Source: Candidatus Poribacteria bacterium (GTDB lineage Bacteria > Poribacteria > WGA-4E > PCPOR2b). Taken from it: a stretch of DNA of 64,000 bases. A model generated the notes under the pieces. The model had not been told where the DNA came from. It did not search any database and saw only the letters and a list, made by a program, of their open reading frames with translations. Where the stretch lies: assembly GCA_003635265.1 (NCBI GenBank), contig PYIZ01000049.1, forward strand, positions 1 to 64,000, read 5' to 3'. The translations under genes were made by a program, and so were the position numbers. Positions 35,849 through 44,456 of the stretch are shown here, one piece after another (positions within the stretch are counted from its first letter, which is position 1; each line of letters begins with the position of its first letter).

Positions 35849-37270
35849 TCACTTTCCAACGCAGAATTGGGAGAAAATCTTACCCAAAATATCCTCCGTC
35901 GTTGTTTTGCCAACAATTTCGCCGAGGCAATCCAAACTGCTGTGCAGATCGACCGCCACAAGATCCGGAGGCATCTGCTGAGTGAAACTCTCTATTGCAT
36001 GTCCAAGTGCAAGCCTTCCGCGACGCAGCGCATCATGGTGACGGACATTGGTAACAATCGGAGAATCACCCCATATCGTTTCTCCCTCAAGGAGTTCTTG
36101 GTGAACTGCTGATTTCAACTCCTCAACACCTTTGCCATCAAGACCTTTGCCATCAAGGAGAGAAATCTGGACCACCGGCTTTTGAGGTGCATCGGTGTGT
36201 AGTTCTGCGAGAGATGTAACGATAGGCAGGTCAATTTTGTTTAGAATCAGGATTGATTTACGGACTTTTGATGCGCGGAGTAGCTCTCGATCTTCCTCAG
36301 TTAAAGACCGAGACGAATCAAACATTATCAAGAGTAAGTCGGCACGGTCAAGATAGGCTTTGCTCCGCATTACCCCTTGTTGCTCGACAACATCTGTCGT
36401 TTGATGTATTCCAGCAGTGTCTATTAAATTAAGCGGAATCCCACCAAGGTTCAGTGGTGCTTCTATTGTATCCCGTGTCGTCCCCGGTATTTCCGTGACT
36501 ATCGCTCGATCTTCCTGCAACAAAGTATTTAGTAGACTCGATTTCCCAACGTTTGGTCGTCCGAGTATCGCGATGCTCACACCTTCCCGCAGGAGTTTGC
36601 CATCCGATGTCGTCGCAATCAACCGGTCCAAGTCATCAAGGATGTCTTGGGCAGTTTGTTTCATTACCCTTAAATCCATGAAATCAAGTTCTTCTTCAGG
36701 AAAATCGATAGATGCCTCGACCTCCGCAAGTAGATTTGCAAGTCGATCGTTGAGTGCGTTAATCGTTTGGGACAACTTGCCGGACAACTGATCTATTGCA
36801 ATTTGACGGGTGAGGTCCGTCTTTGATCGAATGAGATCCACAACCGCCTCTGCCTGTGCTAGATCCAGTCGCCCGTTGAGAAAAGCACGTTTGGTAAATT
36901 CCCCCGGTGCCGCGAGACGCGCTCCGGCTTTTAACGTTAGCTCAAGTACACCTCTGAGGGGGACAACACCACCGTGGCAGTTAAATTCAACCACATCCTC
37001 CGCTGTATACGATTTTGGAGCCCGCATGATGCCGAGCATTACTTCATCAATAATCTCTCCTGCGGCTGGGTGGACAACATGCCCGTAATTCAGCGTGTGG
37101 CTCGGCAACTCAGCGACAGAAACGTGACGAGGCGAACGAAAAATCTGGCAGGCAATGGGAATAGCAAGACTACCGCTTACTCGGACAATACCGACACCAC
37201 CTTCGCCTCGCGGTGTCGCAATGGCTGCAATTGTATCCCATTCAATCATACTGCTTTGAGTTTGACTCAT
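35849..37270 (-). CDS. mnmE: tRNA modification GTPase MnmE
   Basis: With MnmG it forms the 5-carboxymethylaminomethyl modification of wobble U34 in tRNAs. The N-terminal folate-binding domain begins DTIAAIATPRGEGGVGIVRVSG. The inserted G domain has GRPNVGKSSLLN (G1), TTRD (G2), DTAGIH (G3) and NKIDLP (G4). The protein ends with the family's C-x-G-K, here FCVGK. The ATG at 37270 is chosen; ATG at 37249 (MIEWDTI) is closer to homologous starts. Both overlap the end of khpB, so translation is coupled. About 470 residues, normal length. Confidence 0.95.
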   Translation of the reverse strand: MSQTQSSMIEWDTIAAIATPRGEGGVGIVRVSGSLAIPIACQIFRSPRHVSVAELPSHTLNYGHVVHPAAGEIIDEVMLGIMRAPKSYTAEDVVEFNCHGGVVPLRGVLELTLKAGARLAAPGEFTKRAFLNGRLDLAQAEAVVDLIRSKTDLTRQIAIDQLSGKLSQTINALNDRLANLLAEVEASIDFPEEELDFMDLRVMKQTAQDILDDLDRLIATTSDGKLLREGVSIAILGRPNVGKSSLLNTLLQEDRAIVTEIPGTTRDTIEAPLNLGGIPLNLIDTAGIHQTTDVVEQQGVMRSKAYLDRADLLLIMFDSSRSLTEEDRELLRASKVRKSILILNKIDLPIVTSLAELHTDAPQKPVVQISLLDGKGLDGKGVEELKSAVHQELLEGETIWGDSPIVTNVRHHDALRRGRLALGHAIESFTQQMPPDLVAVDLHSSLDCLGEIVGKTTTEDILGKIFSQFCVGK

Positions 37271-37892
37271 ACCGTTCGCGTGTGGTGACAGCAACGCGCC
37301 GCATCATTCCTTCGCCCCGGCTGTATGTGCGAATATGCTCATCCGATTGTAAGGTAACGTGAATAATCCTGCGGTCACGAGGGGGCATCGGGTCTAGGAC
37401 AATTTCTTGATGGGTCTGTTTGACCTTTGCAGCAGCACGATAAGCCAGATCTGTCAGCATCTGCTCACGGCGTTCACGGTATCCCTCTGCATCGACAAAG
37501 ACTTTCTTCTTTACGAGGGATGACCTATTTAATATACAATTTAACAAATATTCGACAGCGTTTAGTGTCTGACCATGTTTGCCGATCAGTATGCCGGGGT
37601 TATCAGAACTCACTGTAAGATGTACACTTCCATTGATGATTTGAGATTCAATCTCCGCCTCAAGCCCCATATGACTTAGAATTTCATGAAGCACCGCCTC
37701 TGGTGTCGAGGAAATATCCTCTTTTAGGGTCACACGGATTTTAGCAAGCTTTGCCCCTAAACCAAGGATGCCCTTCGTGGGTTCATGTAGAACCTTCACA
37801 CTCACCTGATCACGACTGACACCAAGTTCTTTAAGAGCTGCCTCCAAAGCCTCCTCTGTTGTATTCTCTTCAACTTCAATATATTGGTGCAC
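37242..37892 (-). CDS. khpB: RNA-binding protein KhpB/Jag
   Basis: 216 residues with the three Jag parts in order. The Jag_N domain is at the start (YIEVEENTTEEALEAALKELGV). The KH-like domain (VSSDNPGILIGKHGQTLNAVEYLLN) has the GxxG loop as GKHG. The C-terminal R3H domain includes MPPRDRRIIHVTLQ and TYSRGEG. KhpB/Jag binds RNA and influences cell-wall synthesis in Gram-positives; its role here is inferred from the conserved position between yidC and mnmE. Confidence 0.95.
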   Translation of the reverse strand: MHQYIEVEENTTEEALEAALKELGVSRDQVSVKVLHEPTKGILGLGAKLAKIRVTLKEDISSTPEAVLHEILSHMGLEAEIESQIINGSVHLTVSSDNPGILIGKHGQTLNAVEYLLNCILNRSSLVKKKVFVDAEGYRERREQMLTDLAYRAAAKVKQTHQEIVLDPMPPRDRRIIHVTLQSDEHIRTYSRGEGMMRRVAVTTRERYESNSKQYD

Positions 37893-37976
37893 GATTCAGT
37901 GTCCTCCCGAATAACCGCATAATATCTATAGTTATTTGAATAGTGTGATTGGAATCTATGATGCGCGTTCCGCATC

Positions 37977-39863
37977 TTATGTCTTACGGTTCGCATTTGG
38001 GGACTGTCGTCTCTTGGATTGAGGTTGTTTCCTTGTCGATGAGGAATTAACAGGGATGGCTTCTTCAGCTTCATCGGACTGCCATAATTTAGGTAAGTAT
38101 TGTTGTCCGATAGTAAAAATATTGTTACATAGCCAGTAGAGCGCCAACCCCGATGCAAAGTTATAAAGGATAAAAACAAAGATCACAGGCATAAATTGCA
38201 TAATCTTCGCTTGCATATTGTCGGTCGTAGGTGCCATACCACCTGACGTTTTCTGTTGTAACCAAGTAGTGAAACCGTTGACGATTGGTAAAAATCGAAA
38301 TGCATCTCCAATGAATGGAATAGTAAAGGGAAGAGTGAATAGGACATCAGGAGCAGCAAGATCATCTATCCATAAACAGAAAGGCGCACCTCGCAGTTCA
38401 ACTGCGCTGCCGAGGAGCGCAAACAGTGCGATGAAGACCGGAATCTGTGGAATCCAAGGGATGCAACCACCGAATGGATTAACGCCGTGTTCTTTGTACA
38501 ATTGCATCGTCGCCTTATTGAGTTTCTGCGGATCATCTCGATGCTTTTCACGGATTTCGGTAAGCAGGGGTTGTAGTTTCTGCATCGCCTGCATAGATTT
38601 GTAACCTTTACGGGTTAGCGGGTATGAAATCACTTTTACGAATAAAGTCAGGAGAATAATGGCGACTCCATAATTTTTGATGATACCATAGAAGAAATTC
38701 AGGAGCCAGAGCATCACCCAAGCAATATACCAAAAGAAACCGAAGTCTATAATATCAGCGAGTTGGAGGTCTTCTTCCTGAGTTCCCGGTGGCTCGATTC
38801 CTTTTAGGACCTTGTACTCCTTTGGACCGATATAGACGCGAAATTGGTCTGTCCGGCTGTTGTTGGAATCCAATGAAAATCCAGGAACAATGAGGCTTGC
38901 GGCTTCCGACGGGGCAGTAATAACCGCCGGTGCCGTTGCTCCATTGTCTGAGAGGTCTTCCAGTTCGTATGTGGCGTTGATCACTCCATCCGGAATCATG
39001 AGTGCAGCAAAATACTTATTATTCATACCTGCCCACAAGACCGGATCCATACTTTGAGAGTCATCAAATTCTTTAGCCGGTTTGCTAGCGCCACTGCTCA
39101 ACGCTCTGGCACCTTCGTTTTTCGAATTGTGTCGTCCACGACCATTTTTGAGTTCATGTGCAAGCAGGTCAGCATTGATCCCCGGGCCCCAACGGAGTTT
39201 ATATCCGTTACGGTTATCACTCATCGTATCAAGAGAAATTAACGGTTGATTGGATAAATTTTGGAACGTCAATTCGAGGTCAACGTAATACCTATCATGA
39301 TAAAACGTAAATTTTTTAAGGACCTTGAGGTTTTCTCCAATCTGTTTGCTAAATATAAGGTTATCTTGCGGATTTTGATCTGTAAGAACGATCTCCGTTT
39401 TGTCCGTTTCCCAGAATGTGTCCATCGCATCAGCCGTCAAGCTCTGATTAAAAAAGTGAACTGACAAACAGTTTTGGGCTGTTTCTGGAATCAGGTTAAA
39501 CAACGATTTATCCACACCGGATCGGTCTGGATATTCTTTAAGTGCCCATTCATGTGCGTAAGCGAATCGTCCAATCAAAAATATAATATGATATTTCGCA
39601 GTTTCAACCTGAACCGTTTGACTCTCTCTAATCGGTTGTCGGGGACGCAATGGGGACTCTACTTGCGCTGATTGAGTTGTATCAACTGTTGATTCACTGG
39701 CAGATGACGATGAATCTGGTGAGGGCGGTGAGGTTTCCCTCGATTGCTCAGTCGCTTGCTCAGTTGTTTCTGTAGGCTTGGGGAGGTTTCGACCATAAAA
39801 CCAACTCCAACCAAACATCACAGCAACCATGAGTACAAGGGCTAAGACATAACGTTTCTCCAT
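37977..39863 (-). CDS. yidC: Membrane protein insertase YidC
   Basis: 628 residues, long Gram-negative form: an N-terminal transmembrane helix (KRYVLALVLMVAVMFGWSWF), a Ser/Thr/Gln-rich linker, a large periplasmic beta-sandwich (about residues 90-370), then the conserved core. The core has the helix with LLTLFVKVISYPLTRKGYKSMQAMQKL, the coiled coil and MPVIFVFILYNFASGLALYWLCNN. The basic tail (RKQPQSKRRQ) can contact ribosomes. It inserts membrane proteins with or without SecYEG. It follows yidD by 40 bases. Confidence 0.97.
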   Translation of the reverse strand: MEKRYVLALVLMVAVMFGWSWFYGRNLPKPTETTEQATEQSRETSPPSPDSSSSASESTVDTTQSAQVESPLRPRQPIRESQTVQVETAKYHIIFLIGRFAYAHEWALKEYPDRSGVDKSLFNLIPETAQNCLSVHFFNQSLTADAMDTFWETDKTEIVLTDQNPQDNLIFSKQIGENLKVLKKFTFYHDRYYVDLELTFQNLSNQPLISLDTMSDNRNGYKLRWGPGINADLLAHELKNGRGRHNSKNEGARALSSGASKPAKEFDDSQSMDPVLWAGMNNKYFAALMIPDGVINATYELEDLSDNGATAPAVITAPSEAASLIVPGFSLDSNNSRTDQFRVYIGPKEYKVLKGIEPPGTQEEDLQLADIIDFGFFWYIAWVMLWLLNFFYGIIKNYGVAIILLTLFVKVISYPLTRKGYKSMQAMQKLQPLLTEIREKHRDDPQKLNKATMQLYKEHGVNPFGGCIPWIPQIPVFIALFALLGSAVELRGAPFCLWIDDLAAPDVLFTLPFTIPFIGDAFRFLPIVNGFTTWLQQKTSGGMAPTTDNMQAKIMQFMPVIFVFILYNFASGLALYWLCNNIFTIGQQYLPKLWQSDEAEEAIPVNSSSTRKQPQSKRRQSPNANRKT

Positions 39864-39903
39864 TTAACAAATCTCCTCGTGGCGATTTTTTGACGATAGA
39901 ATT

Positions 39904-40113
39904 TTACTTCAGGGGATGGTAACCACCAGGGTGATAAGGATGGCACTTACATAACCGTTTGAGCGCAAGCCACCCTCCTTTTATAGTTCCATACTTTGTA
40001 ACTGCCTCAAGGGCATATTGAGAACATGTGGGATAAAACCGGCAGGTTGGCGGAAAGAGAGGTGAAATCAGTTTACGATAGCAGTGTATGGCGTAGATGA
40101 GTAGAATCTTCAT
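39904..40113 (-). CDS. yidD: Membrane protein insertion efficiency factor YidD
   Basis: 69 residues with the full family signature: [27 protein letters not shown] and a C-terminal [15 protein letters not shown]. It is a small membrane-associated protein thought to assist YidC-dependent insertion. It lies between rnpA and yidC as in most bacteria. Confidence 0.97.
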   Translation of the reverse strand: MKILLIYAIHCYRKLISPLFPPTCRFYPTCSQYALEAVTKYGTIKGGWLALKRLCKCHPYHPGGYHPLK

Positions 40114-40161
40114 GGTATTGGCAAGGTTTGCAGAGCCGATAAGGTTTACATACGCACCGGA

Positions 40162-40512
40162 CTACTTAGATCTGCAAACCTTGGCTCGTTGAAGCAGTTG
40201 CAAGAATGACGCTTGAATTTGCTGACATTTGACACCGACCGCGGCGGACCTACCAACAGCGATAATATCATATCCTTGACATATTTGCTGTTGTGATAGT
40301 CTAAACGATTCCCGGATCAGACGTTTGAGACGGTTCCGTTTAACACTGTTTCCAATCTTTTTACTGACGGTAATACCTAAACGGGTAGAGTATAAAGACT
40401 GTTTGAAAACATAGATAACAAGATGGCGATTCCAGTACTTTTTCCCCTTTTTATACCCCCGTTGAAATTCCCAACGCTGCGTCAGTCTGTCCGGATGAAC
40501 TTTGTGCGCCAT
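40162..40512 (-). CDS. rnpA: Ribonuclease P protein component
   Basis: 116 residues from the ATG at 40512 (MAHKVHPDRLT); the longer frame from 40560 overlaps the upstream gene. The protein subunit of RNase P processes tRNA 5' ends. The signature is LGITVSKKIGNSVKRNRLKRLIRESFR. The usual upstream neighbour rpmH (ribosomal protein L34) is absent; a putative lipoprotein gene ends 2 nt before the rnpA start instead. Confidence 0.93.
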   Translation of the reverse strand: MAHKVHPDRLTQRWEFQRGYKKGKKYWNRHLVIYVFKQSLYSTRLGITVSKKIGNSVKRNRLKRLIRESFRLSQQQICQGYDIIAVGRSAAVGVKCQQIQASFLQLLQRAKVCRSK

Positions 40513-40513
40513 A

Positions 40514-41188
40514 TTAAAATCTCTGGAGTCGAAGTCGCTGCTCCCACTGCTGCCCATCAATTTTCCCTTGCAAATACGCAGTATAATTTACAACTTGAGC
40601 CTCCAAACTCATCTGCGGTGTACCACTTTCTTCCTCTGCCACTACCCGTATGACATCAATCGTATCCGCCTGTGTTTGCGCCGCATGCACAAGCGCAAAA
40701 ATCATCAGGAACTCTTCCTTGATTGCGCGTTCAGAGAATGCCTGCGGAATAAAATTAAGAAGTACAACATTCTGATCGTTCCTCAGACGACCATTCCTTA
40801 GCCGCCAATGAACAACCCGAATTTGTTTCTCATTAAAGAGTTGTCGCAATACTTCACTCCGTAACGCAATTGGCACCTTAGGGGTTGCGATAGTAGGTGG
40901 TTGATCTACCTCCGGTAAATCTGGAACATCATACGGAATAAAACCGAGCAACGCTGTGGGCGGTTCACCAACTTCAAATGCAATCACAAGTGGTTCACTG
41001 TTTTCTGGGTGGCGTATGACTTCATGAAGCTGTCGTCCAGTTTTCTGTCGGTTCGTTTTACCCCAACCCTCCATCAGGGCAAATTCATAGTAATAATCTT
41101 CTGGAGCGTGCAGCGTACAACCTAGCAGTAGGAGTGGAAGGCTCAATATTAACGTATTAGAAATACACACACGAGCACACGAGTGCAT
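40514..41188 (-). CDS. Putative lipoprotein, unknown function
   Basis: The frame extends to 41341, but a lipoprotein signal (NTLILSLPLLLLGCTLH) begins near the ATG at 41188, giving about 224 residues with Cys near residue 23. No good ribosome site supports any start, and GTG codons a few residues on are possible. The mature part (ALLGFIPYDVPDLPEVDQPP; VHWRLRNGRLRNDQNVVLLNF) is not recognised. Its stop lies directly against the rnpA start, implying co-transcription with the rnpA-yidD-yidC genes. Confidence 0.5.
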   Translation of the reverse strand: MHSCARVCISNTLILSLPLLLLGCTLHAPEDYYYEFALMEGWGKTNRQKTGRQLHEVIRHPENSEPLVIAFEVGEPPTALLGFIPYDVPDLPEVDQPPTIATPKVPIALRSEVLRQLFNEKQIRVVHWRLRNGRLRNDQNVVLLNFIPQAFSERAIKEEFLMIFALVHAAQTQADTIDVIRVVAEEESGTPQMSLEAQVVNYTAYLQGKIDGQQWEQRLRLQRF

Positions 41189-41313
41189 GAGCAGAGGAAC
41201 AGAAAAGCGTTCGCAACTTTTTGCGATTTTTGTTAATAGATACAATTTGGTCTCCGCTGAGATGACACCTACTGTTTTCGGCTCACTTTGGCAATTTCCA
41301 TCAAGACAGAACT

Positions 41314-41826
41314 TTAGTTGATGTACAGGTACTTTTTCCAAGACTCATCATAAGACCGACCATTGCGGCTCAAGTGCAGATAGGAAATAATTGAGGGCGC
41401 TTTGGGCGAACGCTTGGGGAACATACGCGCTTCATGAGGTGTGCGATCACCCTTCTTGGCGTTACACCTTTTACACGCGGTCGCTACATTTTCCCACACG
41501 GTCGTTCCGCCTCTCGAACGAGGTTTGACGTGATCGATTGTTAGCGTTGATGGTGGAAAATGTTCTTCGCAATATTGACATGTGTACTGATCTCGAATCA
41601 ACACATTCTTACGTGAAAACTTCACAACACAATGAGGGATATGGACATAGTTCACCAAACGGATTACTAACGGTATCTTCATCGAAATGGTCGGTGAACG
41701 AATATCGAGATCAGAAACTTCTTCCATGCACGCTACACCCTTGACAAGCATCTTCATTGCACGTCTTAGGTTGCAGACGTTGATCGCTTCATAGCTTGCA
41801 TTTAATACCAGTACATTTGATTCCAT
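41314..41826 (-). CDS. HNH endonuclease family protein
   Basis: 170 residues from the ATG at 41826 (MESNVLVLNASYEAINVCN, the conserved N-terminus of this widespread family). The HNH/zinc motif is CQYCEEHFPPSTLTIDHVKPRSRGG...NVATACKRCNAKKGDRTP: two CxxC pairs, the DH pair and the Asn. Members are common single-domain proteins of unknown biological role, not necessarily restriction enzymes. The frame upstream to 41931 is probably untranslated. Confidence 0.85.
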   Translation of the reverse strand: MESNVLVLNASYEAINVCNLRRAMKMLVKGVACMEEVSDLDIRSPTISMKIPLVIRLVNYVHIPHCVVKFSRKNVLIRDQYTCQYCEEHFPPSTLTIDHVKPRSRGGTTVWENVATACKRCNAKKGDRTPHEARMFPKRSPKAPSIISYLHLSRNGRSYDESWKKYLYIN

Positions 41827-41965
41827 GGTTCCCGTTCCAATTATGAAGCTGAAATTACTGAAAACATGAAAATTTGGGATTATTGTAACACACCCATCTT
41901 TGAACCTGCAAGCAAAATATCTATTCTCCACCCCTTGACTAGCTTGGTCTCAAGCGGGATTTTCT

Positions 41966-41994
41966 TTGACATACAGAACGCTTGGTGATAAAAT
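41966..41994 (+). promoter_or_regulatory. Sigma70-type promoter for the VWA gene
   Basis: TTGACA (41966-41971), 17-bp spacer, TAAAAT (41989-41994). The gene starts 33 bases downstream with GAGGAA before its ATG. A close match to consensus in box sequence and spacing. Confidence 0.75.
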
Positions 41995-42026
41995 CGCAGC
42001 GAGCAAATCGGCGAACGAGGAATCCA

Positions 42027-43265
42027 ATGAATTGGCGAACCATTTTTACCCGTCGCATACCACAACCCAGGTTTTATAGAGGCGGTGCCCTGCTTGACTT
42101 TCAACGCTCTAAGCCACACACTGCCCCGCCCACGCCTGACAACCTCCGACGGTCTCCGATGTCCAATCGAGCCAGAGCGAATCGTCGCACAAGTTTGTCG
42201 TTCTTTATCTCCTTGCTACTGCATCTGATAGCGGTCCTTATGGTTAGCATCAATCTGCCGCGATGGTATCGACCACCTCCGCCCCCAGACTCGATTGTTG
42301 CCGAGCTTATCGAGGTCGAATTTCATTCCCAACGCCTTCATCCTGTAGATATCAAAAAGCCGATCTTTCATGCTGACATCCCCAATAAACCTTATGCAAA
42401 TAGTGCACACGCCACACCATTGATGTCCCCAAAGGCTTCCGCAGTGCCGGTAAATCAAGTAGCTTTGCCGGTTCAGTCAACAGCTAAACCGCTGAGTACG
42501 ATGGCCCACTTACTACCCACATCGGACACGCCGTTTGCAGAAGCAGCCGAAGACGATTGGCGCTTGCAGGAATCAATTGGCGAACCGCTGGAAACCGTAG
42601 CCGAAATTCCTCAATCAACATCCACCGAAGTTGAACGTGACCTTTCGCAAATAGACAGACCGCAAACTGACGGCGTCGAGACACCATCGCTTGATCGCGA
42701 TGCACAGATGGGATTGCTTCTTCAGACAATCGCTAGCGGTATCGCGAGCGAGAAAGATTCGCCAACCGTAGATATCGTCTTTTTGCTGGATACCAGTGGG
42801 AGTATGGAAGATAACATTCACGCGGTGGGAAGACATTTAGTTGATATGGTGGAAGTCTTCCAAGCAGAGCAGTTGGATTTTACAATGGCAATGGTGCCGT
42901 TTAAGTATCTGGCACAGCATTTCCATCAACCAACGAAGGACTATCAGAGGTATGAGCGTCTTCTAGAAAACCTCAAATGCAGTGGGGCTGAACGGGCTTA
43001 TAACGCAATCGTTAAATCGATTACGAGGATAAAATTTCGTCCGGAGGCACGACGGCGTTTTATCCTCATCACCGATGCACCGTTTACAGGATCCTATACA
43101 ATTCAAGAGGTATTACAACAATGCTGGGCGGCGGAAATCACATTGGACATAATTGGGGGCGTAACTGATAGAACTGAAGCCGACGATCCACTTAAAGCTG
43201 AACGCGAGCAAAAGGCGCTAGCGAGAAAAACCGGTGGGATGTGGTTTCCGATACCAACTAATTAA
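42027..43265 (+). CDS. VWA-domain protein with TonB-like N-terminus
   Basis: 412 residues from the ATG at 42027 (GAGGAA upstream; the frame opens at 41982). After a basic start there is one transmembrane helix (SLSFFISLLLHLIAVLMVSI) and a Pro-rich PPPPPDSIVAELIEVEF segment as in TonB/energy-transducer N-termini. A Ser/Thr/Pro-rich linker leads to a C-terminal von Willebrand A domain with a complete MIDAS start (DIVFLLDTSGSM) and later Thr/Asp (LITDAP). It is probably an inner-membrane protein with the VWA domain in the periplasm. Its stop codon lies within the target duplication of the following transposon. Confidence 0.8.
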   Translation: MNWRTIFTRRIPQPRFYRGGALLDFQRSKPHTAPPTPDNLRRSPMSNRARANRRTSLSFFISLLLHLIAVLMVSINLPRWYRPPPPPDSIVAELIEVEFHSQRLHPVDIKKPIFHADIPNKPYANSAHATPLMSPKASAVPVNQVALPVQSTAKPLSTMAHLLPTSDTPFAEAAEDDWRLQESIGEPLETVAEIPQSTSTEVERDLSQIDRPQTDGVETPSLDRDAQMGLLLQTIASGIASEKDSPTVDIVFLLDTSGSMEDNIHAVGRHLVDMVEVFQAEQLDFTMAMVPFKYLAQHFHQPTKDYQRYERLLENLKCSGAERAYNAIVKSITRIKFRPEARRRFILITDAPFTGSYTIQEVLQQCWAAEITLDIIGGVTDRTEADDPLKAEREQKALARKTGGMWFPIPTN

Positions 43266-43266
43266 T
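43259..43266. repeat. 8-bp target-site duplication, left copy
   Basis: TAATTAAT directly outside the left inverted repeat. It contains the TAA stop of the VWA gene (43263-43265). Confidence 0.93.
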
Positions 43267-43288
43267 GGGAATTATATACCTTAGTGCC
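43267..43288. repeat. Terminal inverted repeat, left
   Basis: 22 bp starting GGGAATTATATACC and ending TTAGTGCC; identical to the reverse complement of 47015-47036. Confidence 0.95.
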
Positions 43289-43305
43289 GAAGCGTTGAAA
43301 AAAAA

Positions 43306-43647
43306 TTAGGTGTGATTTTCGAGATTAGTTGCTCTGGATTCTATAGCGGAGAATCTAGAGTTTATTTTTCTGACTTCGGTTTCAACGTTTGTAAGTCTTT
43401 TATCAACGTTATCAAGTTTAGATTCAACTTTTTCAAGTCTTGTTTCAACTGCTTCAAGTCTTGTTTCGACTGCTTCGAGTCTTGTTTCGACTGCTTCGAG
43501 TCTTGTTTCAACACTGTTTAGGCTTTTGTTGATTTTGTAAAATTGTGCGTCGAAGTGTTCTATGAGTAAATTGTAAAGTGTAATAAATTCTGGCGGGAGT
43601 TTTTCCGCTTCTTTTAGAAGTGCTATGTTGTTAGCCATTCTACTCAC
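43306..43647 (-). CDS. Heptad-repeat coiled-coil protein (transposon passenger)
   Basis: 113 residues from GTG at 43647, whose GTGA overlaps the preceding gene's stop. An ATG at 43638 (MANNIALL) with AGGTGAG upstream is equally likely. After about 45 residues the protein is an almost pure coiled coil of exact 7-residue repeats (VETRLEA three times, then VETRLEK, VESKLDN, VDKRLTN). In the DNA this is a 21-bp tandem repeat near 43430-43510. No membrane segment. It resembles other small coiled-coil proteins in this element; no known function. Confidence 0.6.
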   Translation of the reverse strand: MSRMANNIALLKEAEKLPPEFITLYNLLIEHFDAQFYKINKSLNSVETRLEAVETRLEAVETRLEAVETRLEKVESKLDNVDKRLTNVETEVRKINSRFSAIESRATNLENHT

Positions 43648-43790
43648 CTCACTTTAGTTTCTTGCGTGTCAGTTTTGGGTTTCACGCCGAAAAGTGCTCT
43701 GGCAACATTTTCGGGTGTATCATGGATTTTGAATAGTTTGTGATACTTGTGCTGTCGTTTCCTCTTGGTAGGTTTCTTTTTGCGTGGCAT
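43644..43790 (-). CDS. Small basic protein, 48 residues (transposon passenger)
   Basis: Reading the minus strand from the ATG at 43790 (AGGAGGATATACC upstream) gives MPRKKKPTKRKRQHKYHKLF followed by KIHDTPENVARALFGVKPK and a polar tail. The stop overlaps the start of the next gene by 4 nt, arguing for real translation. The strongly basic N-terminus suggests nucleic-acid binding (inference); the DTPENVARALFG part may be a short helix motif. Not recognised. Confidence 0.55.
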   Translation of the reverse strand: MPRKKKPTKRKRQHKYHKLFKIHDTPENVARALFGVKPKTDTQETKVR

Positions 43791-43829
43791 GGTATATCCT
43801 CCTTACTTATGTTTTTCGATAATCAGAAG

Positions 43830-44015
43830 TTACCAACAATCTGTGCAGGCTTTATATTCGCATTCTTTAACGCTTTTTAATGACACTTCAAGCACTTTAT
43901 GTGCTATGCGTAACTTGGGGCAGTCCCTATATTTATGATACCTGTCTCCAGTTATAGAGATATAAACTACCTCCGTGATTATATGGTTTTCCCTGTTTTC
44001 TGTAGTAAGCATCAT
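43830..44015 (-). CDS. Small Cys-rich, putative zinc-binding protein (transposon passenger)
   Basis: 61 residues. The body, VVYISITGDRYHKYRDCPKL then VSLKSVKECEYKACTDCW, matches in layout the short zinc-binding module 'VYVT.TG..YH...C..L....I..SL..A...GY..C..C'. That module is usually found at the C-terminus of secreted nucleases and competence-type proteins. Here it is a free-standing protein. AGGAGATA precedes two adjacent ATG codons (44015 and 44012); the second has the better spacing. Confidence 0.6.
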   Translation of the reverse strand: MMLTTENRENHIITEVVYISITGDRYHKYRDCPKLRIAHKVLEVSLKSVKECEYKACTDCW

Positions 44016-44024
44016 TATCTCCTG

Positions 44025-44204
44025 TTATGGGTGTCCTTCAAGGTGCCTGTCTATACGTTGCTCAAGATTTTCAAAACGTCTGTCGAGTCTATTTATATCG
44101 TCTTTAGTTGCTAGACCTCTAGTGAAAGTAAGAACTGCGACGAAAGTGATTATTCCATTTGCAAGGAGTAAACCAAGTGCGATTAAGATTTGTAGATTTG
44201 TCAT
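44025..44204 (-). CDS. Small membrane-anchored coiled-coil protein A (transposon passenger)
   Basis: 59 residues from the ATG at 44204 (GGAGAATATC upstream). One transmembrane helix (ILIALGLLLANGIITFVAVLTF) is followed by a short charged coiled coil that ends DRRFENLEQRIDRHLEGHP. The last 19 residues are nearly the same as the end of the neighbouring protein at 44238-44411 (ERRFENLEKRIDRHLEGHP), so the two genes are tandem duplicates with diverged membrane parts. Confidence 0.65.
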   Translation of the reverse strand: MTNLQILIALGLLLANGIITFVAVLTFTRGLATKDDINRLDRRFENLEQRIDRHLEGHP

Positions 44205-44237
44205 GATATTCTCCTATTGCGTGGCACAATATCTCCT

Positions 44238-44411
44238 TTATGGATGTCCTTCAAGGTGCCTGTCTATACGTTTCTCAAGGTTTTCAAAACGGCGTTCAAG
44301 ACTATCAAAACGCTTGTCTACAGTATCAAATCTGATGCTAAATAATTTCCAGAGTGCTAAGACGATAACGGCTACTTGTCCAATAGCAATTAAAATGCTT
44401 TGGGTATCCAT
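44238..44411 (-). CDS. Small membrane-anchored coiled-coil protein B (transposon passenger)
   Basis: 57 residues from the ATG at 44411, chosen because AGGAGGT lies 6 nt upstream (the frame opens at 44453). N-terminal membrane helix (ILIAIGQVAVIVLALWKLF), then heptads VDKRFDSLERRFENLEKRIDRHLEGHP. It is a paralog of the gene at 44025-44204. The helix-plus-coil layout recalls small holin-associated XhlA-like proteins, but sequence support for that is lacking. Confidence 0.65.
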   Translation of the reverse strand: MDTQSILIAIGQVAVIVLALWKLFSIRFDTVDKRFDSLERRFENLEKRIDRHLEGHP

Positions 44412-44456
44412 GATGCACCTCCTATCAATTTTATTGTGAAGTGACCAATCCAACCT

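Noticed and set aside
43430-43510. Regularly spaced short repeats suggesting a CRISPR array
   Set aside because: The units are directly adjacent 21-bp repeats without spacers and code for coiled-coil heptads.
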